From: an uncultured Collinsella sp.
GTDB taxonomy: Bacteria > Actinomycetota > Coriobacteriia > Coriobacteriales > Coriobacteriaceae
DNA length: 7,755 bases
Assembly (NCBI GenBank): GCA_900549185.1
Contig: URNM01000087.1
Location: forward strand, 1 to 7,755
Direction of reading: 5' to 3'
The translations under genes and the position numbers were made by a program. The notes under the pieces were generated by a model, which was not told the origin of the DNA, ran no database searches, and saw only the letters and a program-made list of their open reading frames with translations. The stretch's first letter is position 1; every line of letters begins with the position of its first letter. Below, in pieces: positions 1 through 5,489 of this stretch.

Positions 1-26
1 CAGCGTCAGATGTGTATAAGAGACAG
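1..26 (+). other. Residual Nextera (Tn5) adapter at contig end
   Basis: These 26 bases match the 3' end of the Illumina Nextera read-1 transposase adapter. The last 19 (8-26) are the Tn5 mosaic end AGATGTGTATAAGAGACAG. This is a library artefact, not genome. Genomic sequence begins at about 27, so the end of the window is a contig break rather than a biological boundary. Confidence 0.97.
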
Positions 27-27
27 C

Positions 28-627
28 TTATGCCGTGTGCGCACCGGGCTCGACCGTCCAGGTGATCGTTGCAACCTGATCGCCTTCGCCGGTTACGTGG
101 AAGATGTCGCGCGTGACGCGGGCGACGTTTCCGCTTGTCTTGAGCTTAATTTTGTCCGTGCCGCCGGCAATGCCCTGGTAGCCCATGTCGAAGGCTGCAT
201 TCTTGGAAAGATCGAGGCCCGTCCCCTGCATTGCGGTGTTGGCGTTCTGGAGCGCGCCGTCGGGGCCGACCTTAAAGTCGATGGAGTTCTGCGCGGTTCC
301 GGCCTTGACGTCGGCGGCAATGGTCCAGGTGTTCATGGCGTCGATCTTCATGTTGGTGACATGGATGCCGTAGGCCGAATGATTATCGATGGTGGTCGCG
401 TCTTCTGAGGGGCCCTGAAGCGTGCCGTCGGCCTTGGCGACGAAGGGAATAACCGTCGGAACTTTGAACTCAACGTTGTCGATCTCGGTCCTGACCATTA
501 CTTTCGTGGTTCCAACGCGCCCGGCTGCCATAGCTGGCGTCGGGGCGGCGCCCATTGCGAGCGCGAGCGCGAGCCCTGCGCCCACGACGAGCGCTCTGGC
601 TCCGTTCATGTTCCTGGTGATGTCCAT
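28..627 (-). CDS. Secreted beta-rich surface protein, WxL-like (199 aa)
   Basis: This is a predicted exported protein. Residues 1-35 form a classical signal peptide: a basic start with R5 and R11, a hydrophobic Ala/Leu/Val core at 12-28, and a probable cleavage site after the AMA/A at 32-35. The mature part (about 164 aa) has no cysteine and is rich in Thr, Asp and Gly, with alternating hydrophobic residues typical of a beta sandwich. Two tryptophan motifs stand out: W101-T-I, and a C-terminal ATITWTV at 186-192. These resemble the paired motifs of WxL cell-wall-binding domains, where the second usually reads ATLTWTL, so a divergent WxL-like fold is my inference. There is no LPXTG or C-terminal membrane anchor. 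The ATG has a good AAAGGA ribosome site (634-639, spacing 6). The TAA stop at 28-30 lies just inside genomic sequence, so the gene is complete even though the adapter begins two bases away. It is probably the third gene of the minus-strand cluster. Confidence 0.8.
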   Translation of the reverse strand: MDITRNMNGARALVVGAGLALALAMGAAPTPAMAAGRVGTTKVMVRTEIDNVEFKVPTVIPFVAKADGTLQGPSEDATTIDNHSAYGIHVTNMKIDAMNTWTIAADVKAGTAQNSIDFKVGPDGALQNANTAMQGTGLDLSKNAAFDMGYQGIAGGTDKIKLKTSGNVARVTRDIFHVTGEGDQVATITWTVEPGAHTA

Positions 628-633
628 GGTCGT

Positions 634-664
634 TCCTTTCTATTCGCCGCGGGCCGTCCCCGCG
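634..664 (-). promoter_or_regulatory. Hairpin just upstream of the ribosome site of the 199-aa gene
   Basis: The inverted repeat CGCGGG / CCCGCG (648-653 and 659-664, 5-nt loop) lies in the 89-nt gap between the 169-aa and 199-aa genes. It ends 8 nt before the AAAGGA ribosome site (634-639) of the latter. No T-run follows, so it is not a standard terminator. A processing or stabilising hairpin for the downstream message is possible. The pairing is seen; the role is inference. Confidence 0.4.
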
Positions 665-716
665 ATGATTGGACGAATGCTGGTGAATTGCGTGCGGTGC
701 CGCGTCGGCCGGAAAG

Positions 717-1226
717 CTAGTTCTCGGCTTGCTCAACCCGTACCTTGACACGTGTCGGATTGCCGTGGCTGTCGAGGGTCTTGGCATCGAGTGCCTGGAT
801 CTCGATGTACGCCTCGCCTTCTTTGATGTCGCCGGCGGGGCACGTCTCGATTGTCTTGCCGGTCTCGACCACACCGGATTCGTACATGGTCTCGTCGTTT
901 TGGATGACGCGGAATCGCTGAGGAAATTTATTGTCTTGGACGTTTTGGACGTTGACGCGCAGCTTGCCGTCCTCCTGCAGCTGGGCGACCGGTGCGACCG
1001 AAATCGTCATCATGTTGTCGCGGACGATGGCGTCGAGCTCATCTTGGATTTCCTGACGCGTTTTGCCCTCCGCCGTCGTAACCGAAGCGCCCGCCTCGGG
1101 TACGGGCTGCGACTGCCAAGCGTATAGTCCTACGGCGACAAGGGCGCAGACGATGGCCAGGCAGGCAACGATGAGCTTCTTGCGATGTCCCAGGCCTGCA
1201 AAGTGGGGTGGCTTCTTCGCGCTCAT
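717..1226 (-). CDS. Membrane-anchored extracytoplasmic protein (169 aa)
   Basis: The function is not known. A basic cytosolic tail (residues 1-17, ending HRKK) is followed by one hydrophobic segment at about 18-36. Beyond it is an exported domain of roughly 130 residues, giving an N-in, C-out anchored or signal-anchor protein. After the membrane comes a short helical stretch at about 53-70 (EGKTRQEIQDELD), then a beta-rich domain with the pattern MMTISVAPV at 72-80, NVQNVQDN, a YESGVVETGKTI segment at 115-126 and a final strand RVKVRVEQ. From memory, small exported proteins of this layout sit beside WxL-like secreted proteins in gut Firmicutes and Actinobacteria; this is recollection, not a search. 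The ATG at 1226 overlaps the stop of the upstream 98-aa gene (ATGA) and has an AAGGA site at 1233-1237. The frame stays open further upstream, but that stretch is the shadow of the 98-aa gene. Confidence 0.8.
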   Translation of the reverse strand: MSAKKPPHFAGLGHRKKLIVACLAIVCALVAVGLYAWQSQPVPEAGASVTTAEGKTRQEIQDELDAIVRDNMMTISVAPVAQLQEDGKLRVNVQNVQDNKFPQRFRVIQNDETMYESGVVETGKTIETCPAGDIKEGEAYIEIQALDAKTLDSHGNPTRVKVRVEQAEN

Positions 1227-1519
1227 GCGGCATCCTTGGCGGTATAGATGCGCGCAAAGGTGGACGGGTCCGCTCCAAAGAGCATGTGAAGCATCAGGCG
1301 GCGCGAGTAGACGAGTTCTTCGAAGTCGGGAGGGAGCTCGATGTCGTGGATATGCGCGATGTGGTGGGCGAGCGCCGAGAACGACTCGGGGTCGCAGATC
1401 ACATCGGTGGTAACGTGGTAGACCGTCGTATCGGGGAATGCCTCTTCGTCGAAAGGCAGGAGATGGGGATCGTCGTCGACTTCGATGGCGATGCCGTACT
1501 GGGGCCAGTAATATGCCAT
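1223..1519 (-). CDS. Small conserved-looking cytosolic protein (98 aa), function unknown
   Basis: This is the first gene of the minus-strand cluster. It has a strong AGGGAGG ribosome site (1525-1531, spacing 5) and a 4-nt ATGA overlap with the next gene, implying translational coupling. There is no signal peptide or membrane segment. The protein is acidic and His-rich. Residues 8-58 read YGIAIEVDDDPH, a gap, then TTVYHVTTDVICDPESF followed by a helix. This order of an E-x-D-x(3)-H strand, a second strand, a D-V turn and a helix recalls the core of DUF559/Vsr-like endonuclease folds. However, the intervening basic helix of those families is absent, so the likeness is tentative. The C-terminal part (62-93) includes PPDFEELV, YSRRLMLHMLFG and DPSTFARIY and looks helical. 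Pairing with two exported proteins suggests a regulatory or assembly role, but nothing in the sequence proves it. Confidence 0.75.
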   Translation of the reverse strand: MAYYWPQYGIAIEVDDDPHLLPFDEEAFPDTTVYHVTTDVICDPESFSALAHHIAHIHDIELPPDFEELVYSRRLMLHMLFGADPSTFARIYTAKDAA

Positions 1520-1539
1520 GGGAACCTCCCTGCTTCTGG

Positions 1540-1563
1540 GCCAAAACTTCTATCGGTTTTGGC
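1540..1563. repeat. Inverted repeat in the leader of the leftward cluster
   Basis: GCCAAAAC at 1540-1547 and GTTTTGGC at 1556-1563 are perfect 8-bp arms around an 8-nt loop. The repeat sits 20 bases upstream of the start codon of the 98-aa gene, next to its ribosome site. It could be an operator or a leader hairpin. No T-run follows in either direction. Confidence 0.6.
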
Positions 1564-1591
1564 TGTCGACGCCGACCGTATCAGCCGCTAC

Positions 1592-1620
1592 TTGACCAAT
1601 TTCTGACCAAATGCTTGACG
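1592..1620 (+). repeat. Helically phased TGAC direct repeats
   Basis: TGACCAA occurs at 1593-1599 and again at 1604-1610 (11-bp period). A third TGAC is at 1616-1619 (12 bp further on), within TTGACG. Spacing near one helical turn is typical of tandem binding sites for a dimeric or cooperative regulator. TTGACG could alternatively be a rightward -35 element, with TAAAAG at 1639-1644 as a poor -10 element. Confidence 0.35.
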
Positions 1621-1850
1621 GATTGGCGTCTCCGCAGGTAAAAGGCGGCAAAAAATACTCCAACTTTTTCAAGCGACAATCGCGCGGTCGGCGACGGCGG
1701 GGCCATATGTGTCAAAAGCATCGTCTGCCGAGGAAATCAAGCCGCTCGCCGAATTGCACGAACGTAAAAATCGCCAATTATGGAGACGGTCTCGAACACG
1801 TCGACGAAACGATGCGGTAACATCTCCCTGCAAACACTGTAGTTAGCTAA

Positions 1851-1858
1851 AGGGGGAG
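1851..1858 (+). promoter_or_regulatory. Ribosome binding site fixing the GTG start of the dehydrogenase
   Basis: AGGGGGAG lies 5 nt before the GTG at 1864. An in-frame TAG at 1840-1842 excludes an earlier start. Confidence 0.8.
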
Positions 1859-1863
1859 TTCGA

Positions 1864-3465
1864 GTGTCTGCAACCATCAAACCCTTCACCGACGAGTTCG
1901 AAGAGTATGGTCGCGATGAGTCTCGCGCATCGGGCGAGGCCTCGAGCATCTCGTTTCCGACAACGGAAGACGAGGTCCGTGCCATTTTGGAAAAGCTCCA
2001 TGCCGAGCGTGTCCCGGTAACGGTTCAGGGCGCCCGAACCGGCCTTGCCGCCGGTGCCGTGCCCCACGGCGGGCATATCCTCAATACTTCCCGTATGAAT
2101 CGCTACTCGGGCCTTCGTCGCGATGAACAAGGCCAATTTCTGCTGCGCGTGGAGCCGGGCGTTGTGCTCTCGGAGCTGCGCAAGCAGCTGAGCAAGAAGG
2201 TGCTGCCGACTGCTGGTTGGGACCAGGCATCGCTTGAGGCCTACGAGGAGTTCCAAGAGGCCCCCGAGCAGTTCTTTCCCACCGATCCCACCGAGACGTC
2301 TGCCTGTCTGGGCGGCATGGCGGCATGCAACGCCTCCGGCGCCCGCAGCTACGCTTACGGCCCCATGCGCCCACATATCACGGGACTCCACGTCGCGCTG
2401 GCTGATGGCGATTTGCTTGAGCTTCAGCGCGGCGAGGCTTTTGCCCAGGGCTGCCACCTGTCGCTCGTGACGGCAGCGGGCCGTGCACTCGAACTCGATC
2501 TTCCCGGATATACCATGCCCAAGACAAAAAATGCCTCAGGCTATTTCGTTGCGGACGAAATGGACGCCATCGACCTCTTTATCGGTGCTTGCGGCACGCT
2601 CGGCGTTATCACCGAGCTCGAGATTGCCCTGCAGGCGGCGCCTGCGGTCGTTTGGGGTGTGAGCTGCTTTTTCGATAGCGAAGACAAGGCCGTGTCCTTC
2701 ACCGATTCTGTGCGTCCCGTCCTGTCCCACGCGGCTGCCATCGAATATTTCGATGCGGGCGCCCTGGATATCCTGCGTCGTCAGCGTGAGCAGTCGACCG
2801 CGTTCGCCTCGCTGCCGTCGCTCGACAAAGAGGCCAAGGTCTGTGTCTACGTGGAGCTCGACTGCGATGACGAAGTTCAGGCGACTGAGGAGCTGTATCA
2901 CTTGGGGTGGGTACTGGAGCTTGCGGGCGGCAGTGACGATGCGACATGGGTCGCGCGCACCGAGGTCGATCGCGAGTGTCAGCGATTCTTCCGCCATGCG
3001 GTCCCCGAGAGCGTCAACATGCTCATCGACGAGCGCCGCCGCGCGGATCCCACCATCACCAAACTGGGCTCGGACATGTCGGTGCCCAACGCACGCTTGG
3101 GCGATGTCATCGCCCTTTATCGCCGCACGTTGGCCGAAAGTGGGCTTGAATCTGCCGCCTGGGGGCACATCGGTAACAACCATCTGCATGTGAACATCCT
3201 GCCGCGCGATGCGCAGGACTACCGTCGCGGTGGCGAGCTGTTTGCCCAGTGGGCTGCGGAGGTAACGGCTATGGGCGGTGCCGTTTCTGCCGAGCACGGC
3301 GTCGGCAAGATCAAGGCGGGCTTCTTAGAGACGATGTACGGTCACGAGGCCATGGTCGAGTCGGCGCGGCTCAAGCTCCAGCTCGATCCCGACGGGCAGC
3401 TGGGTCGCGGCAACCTGTTTTCGGAGAAGCTCTTGGATGAGCTCGTCCAGAAAGGGGGCGCGTGA
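1864..3465 (+). CDS. FAD-binding 2-hydroxyacid dehydrogenase, GlcD/LctD type (533 aa)
   Basis: This is a flavoprotein dehydrogenase of the glycolate oxidase GlcD / D-lactate dehydrogenase / D-2-hydroxyglutarate dehydrogenase family. It oxidises a 2-hydroxyacid to the 2-oxoacid and, here, probably passes electrons to the EtfAB encoded next. The N-terminal FAD (PCMH-type) domain shows QGARTGLAAG at 55-64, PTDP at 139-142, GGMAACNASG at 150-159, KTKNASGY at 220-227 and GACGTLGVITE at 241-251. The C-terminal FAD-oxidase cap has GHIGNNHLH at 434-442 and AEHGVG at 476-481. This gives H435, H442, E477 and H478, the spacing of the divalent-metal and substrate site in this family. No signal peptide or membrane segment is seen, so it is cytosolic. 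At 533 aa it is longer than most members (about 460-490), with an extra stretch around 118-137 and another near 300-325. The start is GTG with a strong ribosome site. The TGA stop touches the first possible start of etfB. Family is secure; substrate is not. Confidence 0.93.
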   Translation: MSATIKPFTDEFEEYGRDESRASGEASSISFPTTEDEVRAILEKLHAERVPVTVQGARTGLAAGAVPHGGHILNTSRMNRYSGLRRDEQGQFLLRVEPGVVLSELRKQLSKKVLPTAGWDQASLEAYEEFQEAPEQFFPTDPTETSACLGGMAACNASGARSYAYGPMRPHITGLHVALADGDLLELQRGEAFAQGCHLSLVTAAGRALELDLPGYTMPKTKNASGYFVADEMDAIDLFIGACGTLGVITELEIALQAAPAVVWGVSCFFDSEDKAVSFTDSVRPVLSHAAAIEYFDAGALDILRRQREQSTAFASLPSLDKEAKVCVYVELDCDDEVQATEELYHLGWVLELAGGSDDATWVARTEVDRECQRFFRHAVPESVNMLIDERRRADPTITKLGSDMSVPNARLGDVIALYRRTLAESGLESAAWGHIGNNHLHVNILPRDAQDYRRGGELFAQWAAEVTAMGGAVSAEHGVGKIKAGFLETMYGHEAMVESARLKLQLDPDGQLGRGNLFSEKLLDELVQKGGA

Positions 3466-3467
3466 AG

Positions 3468-4283
3468 ATGAGCGATTTCCATATGGTGGTGTGCGTCAAG
3501 GCCGTGCCGGGCAGCACCGAGGTCAAGATGGACCCCAAGACCAATACCATCGTGCGCGATGGCAAGCAGGCGGTCATTAATCCCTTTGATGCGAGCGCTT
3601 TGGAATGCGCGCTGGCGCTGAAAGACGACTTTATCGGCTTTGGCATGGACGTGCGCGTAACGGTGGTGTCGATGGGCATCCCCGCGACCGAGTCGCTGCT
3701 GCGCGACTGCATCGCTCGAGGTGCCGACGACGCGCTGCTGCTGACCGATCGTGCCTTTGCAGGTGCCGATACACTGGCAACCACCTATGCCCTCAAGTGC
3801 GGCATCGAGGCGCTCGACGAGGACTTCGACCTGCTCATCTGCGGCAAGATGGCGGTGGATGGCGATACGGCCCAGATTGGTCCCGAGCTTGCCGGAGCCT
3901 TTGAGATTCCCTGCGTGACCGACGTGAGTTGCGTGCAGAGCGCGGGCTTTACGACCTGTGGCTCGCTGGCGCTCGTTCACGGATGCGATGCCGGCGAGGA
4001 GACGGTGTATCTTGAGATGCCGTGCGCGATGACGACTGCCAAGGAGATTGGCCAGTTGCGTATGCCGAGTATTGCCGGTATTCGCGCGGCGGAGGAGGCG
4101 GACGTGCGCGTGGTCAGTGCCGCCGACGTGAACGCCGACCCCGCGCGTTGCGGTCTTGCCGGGTCGCCGACACAGGTCGTGCGCTCGTTTGTGCCCGACC
4201 GTGACCAAACGTGCGAGGCCGTTGAGGGGACGGCGTCCGAGCAGGCGGCAAAGCTTGCCAAGATTATCGAGGGGATGGCATAG
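3468..4283 (+). CDS. etfB: Electron transfer flavoprotein beta subunit, EtfB/FixA family (271 aa)
   Basis: This is the small Etf subunit. In electron-bifurcating Etfs it carries the FAD where NAD(H) reacts. The N-terminus reads MVVCVKAVPGSTEVKMDP, followed by INPFDASALECALALK at 38-52 and LLTDRAFAGADTLATTYAL at 91-109, all typical of the family. DGDTAQIGP at 131-139 is the nucleotide-binding loop expected in bifurcating and confurcating EtfB. GLAGSPTQVVRSF at 229-241 is the C-terminal family motif. One oddity is the usual NEPR-x-P segment, which reads GQLRMP (195-200), so the classic EtfB signature is degenerate. I chose the ATG at 3468, 9 nt after AAAGGGGG (3451-3458). A GTG at 3462 overlapping the upstream TGA is possible but sits only 3 nt from that site. 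The stop abuts the etfA start. Confidence 0.93.
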   Translation: MSDFHMVVCVKAVPGSTEVKMDPKTNTIVRDGKQAVINPFDASALECALALKDDFIGFGMDVRVTVVSMGIPATESLLRDCIARGADDALLLTDRAFAGADTLATTYALKCGIEALDEDFDLLICGKMAVDGDTAQIGPELAGAFEIPCVTDVSCVQSAGFTTCGSLALVHGCDAGEETVYLEMPCAMTTAKEIGQLRMPSIAGIRAAEEADVRVVSAADVNADPARCGLAGSPTQVVRSFVPDRDQTCEAVEGTASEQAAKLAKIIEGMA

Positions 4284-5489
4284 ATGAGCGGACTGATTAT
4301 CGATAGCGAAGCCTGTATCGGCTGCGGTCGCTGCGTTCGCGCCTGTGCCTCGGGCGGCATCGTAGTGGAAGGCGAGCGACCCAGCCGATGCGCCCGCGTA
4401 ACCGACGGCTGCATCCTATGCGGTGGGTGCGTCGACGCCTGCCCTGTCAACGCTATCTCGATCGAGCGTGACGAGGCCGCTGGTGCGGTGGACCTTGATG
4501 CATATCGAGACATTTGGGTATTCGCGCAGACCGACGAGCACGATACGGTGACTCCCGTTGCCTATGAGCTTATGGGCAAGGGCCGCGAGCTTGCCGATGC
4601 TCGCGACTGCCGTCTGGTGGCACTGATCGGTATGGGTCCCGAGGGTTCTCTCGGCGACCTGGAGCATCTGGTTTGCGCGGGCGCCGACGAAGTCCTGGCC
4701 TGTCGCGACGAGCGCCTGCGCCAAAACGATGCGGAGGTCTACGCCCGCTTGATCTGCGATTTGGTAGCCGAACGCAAACCCGAGGCCATCCTATACGGTG
4801 CGACCGCTTTTGGCCGCGAACTGGCACCCGGCGTTGCCGTGCGCTTGCAGACGGGCCTTACGGCTGACTGCACCGTACTTTCGATGGATACGGAGACGGG
4901 ACTGCTGCAACAGACGCGTCCGGCGTTTGGCGGCAACCTGATGGCCACCATCGTCTGCCCCAATCATCGTCCCCAGATGGCAACGGTTCGTCCCGGCATC
5001 TTTAAGGCGCCCGACTTTGACTACGACCGCTCCGGCACGATCACCCAGATATCGCTTGCGGATGATGCTAAGGCTCGTGTCGAGATCTCGATTCCCGTCG
5101 AGGAGTGGAGGCAGCAGGCCTCGATCGCCGATGCCGAACGCTTGGTCGTGGTGGGCCGCGGCATTGGCTCCAAGAAGAATCTGCCCCTGATGCGAAGGCT
5201 CGCCGAGGCTCTGGGAGCCGAGCTTGGTTGCACGCGACCTGTCGTGGAGGCCGGCTGGTTGGAGTATCGCCATCAGATTGGTCAGACCGGCGTATCGGTT
5301 TCGCCCAAGCTTCTCGTGAGTATCGGTGTTTCGGGCGCCATCCAGCATCTTGCCGGCATCGGTGGGGCGGAGTGCATTATCGCCATCAACGAGGACCCGG
5401 ATGCCCCCATTTTTGGTGCTGCCCAGTACAAGGTTGTTGGGGACGCCGTCGAGGTCGTCGAGGAGCTGCTGGCCCAGCTTGAGCGCTAG
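4284..5489 (+). CDS. etfA: Electron transfer flavoprotein alpha subunit with N-terminal ferredoxin domain (401 aa)
   Basis: This is the large Etf subunit fused to a two-cluster ferredoxin, as in LctC of lactate dehydrogenase/Etf complexes and CarE of caffeyl-CoA reductase. Residues 1-60 hold C11-x2-C14-x2-C17-x3-C21 and C43-x2-C46-x2-C49-x3-C53-P, enough for two [4Fe-4S] clusters. The first lacks the usual Pro after the fourth Cys (Ala22), and an extra Cys36 lies between them. The Etf alpha N-domain follows at about 75-270, with YGATAFGREL at 171-180, GLTADCT at 191-197, RPAFGGN at 212-218 and QMATVRPG at 231-238. The FAD domain has GRGIGSKKN at 291-299, GQTGVSVSPKLL at 333-344 and the signature SIGVSGAIQH at 346-355 ending in IAINED. 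The ATG directly follows the etfB stop, with GAGGGG at 4269-4274. It likely accepts electrons from reduced ferredoxin for confurcation with the dehydrogenase. Confidence 0.95.
   Translation: MSGLIIDSEACIGCGRCVRACASGGIVVEGERPSRCARVTDGCILCGGCVDACPVNAISIERDEAAGAVDLDAYRDIWVFAQTDEHDTVTPVAYELMGKGRELADARDCRLVALIGMGPEGSLGDLEHLVCAGADEVLACRDERLRQNDAEVYARLICDLVAERKPEAILYGATAFGRELAPGVAVRLQTGLTADCTVLSMDTETGLLQQTRPAFGGNLMATIVCPNHRPQMATVRPGIFKAPDFDYDRSGTITQISLADDAKARVEISIPVEEWRQQASIADAERLVVVGRGIGSKKNLPLMRRLAEALGAELGCTRPVVEAGWLEYRHQIGQTGVSVSPKLLVSIGVSGAIQHLAGIGGAECIIAINEDPDAPIFGAAQYKVVGDAVEVVEELLAQLER

Larger units (their letters stand above)
1520..1863. other. Divergent intergenic region, 344 bp
   Basis: No convincing gene is seen here. 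The region must carry the start signals of both the leftward surface cluster and the rightward dehydrogenase/Etf operon. It holds an 8-bp inverted repeat (1540-1563), TGAC direct repeats (1592-1620), a weak leftward promoter-like pair (TTGTCG at 1674-1679 and TATTTT at 1651-1656, minus strand, spacing 17), a weak rightward pair (TTGCAC at 1754-1759, AATTAT at 1776-1781, spacing 16), and the palindromes GAGACgGTCTC (1783-1793) and CGTCGACG (1799-1806). The promoter calls are guesses from consensus matching, with 3-4 of 6 matches per element. Confidence 0.5.

Noticed and set aside
1151..1175. Lipobox (IVAC, residues 19-22) in the 169-aa protein
   Set aside because: The cysteine lies at the beginning of the hydrophobic segment, with only about four hydrophobic residues before it and fourteen after. 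A lipoprotein signal needs the hydrophobic core before the Cys.
717..1544. Long 275-aa version of the 169-aa membrane protein
   Set aside because: The extra 106 N-terminal residues are Arg/His/Pro-rich out-of-frame reading of the 98-aa gene, which has its own strong ribosome site. The ATGA overlap and AAGGA site support the start at 1226.
1611..1820. 69-aa open frame in the divergent intergenic region
   Set aside because: No ribosome site, an Arg/Lys/Ser-rich random-like product, and it would occupy the promoter region of both operons.
2536..3297. 253-aa antisense open frame within the dehydrogenase gene
   Set aside because: It is a codon-bias shadow in GC-rich DNA. The opposite strand encodes a protein with clear family motifs throughout.
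3342..4208. 288-aa antisense open frame across the dehydrogenase/etfB junction
   Set aside because: Low-complexity His/Arg/Gly composition and full overlap with two recognised genes; no ribosome site or family character.
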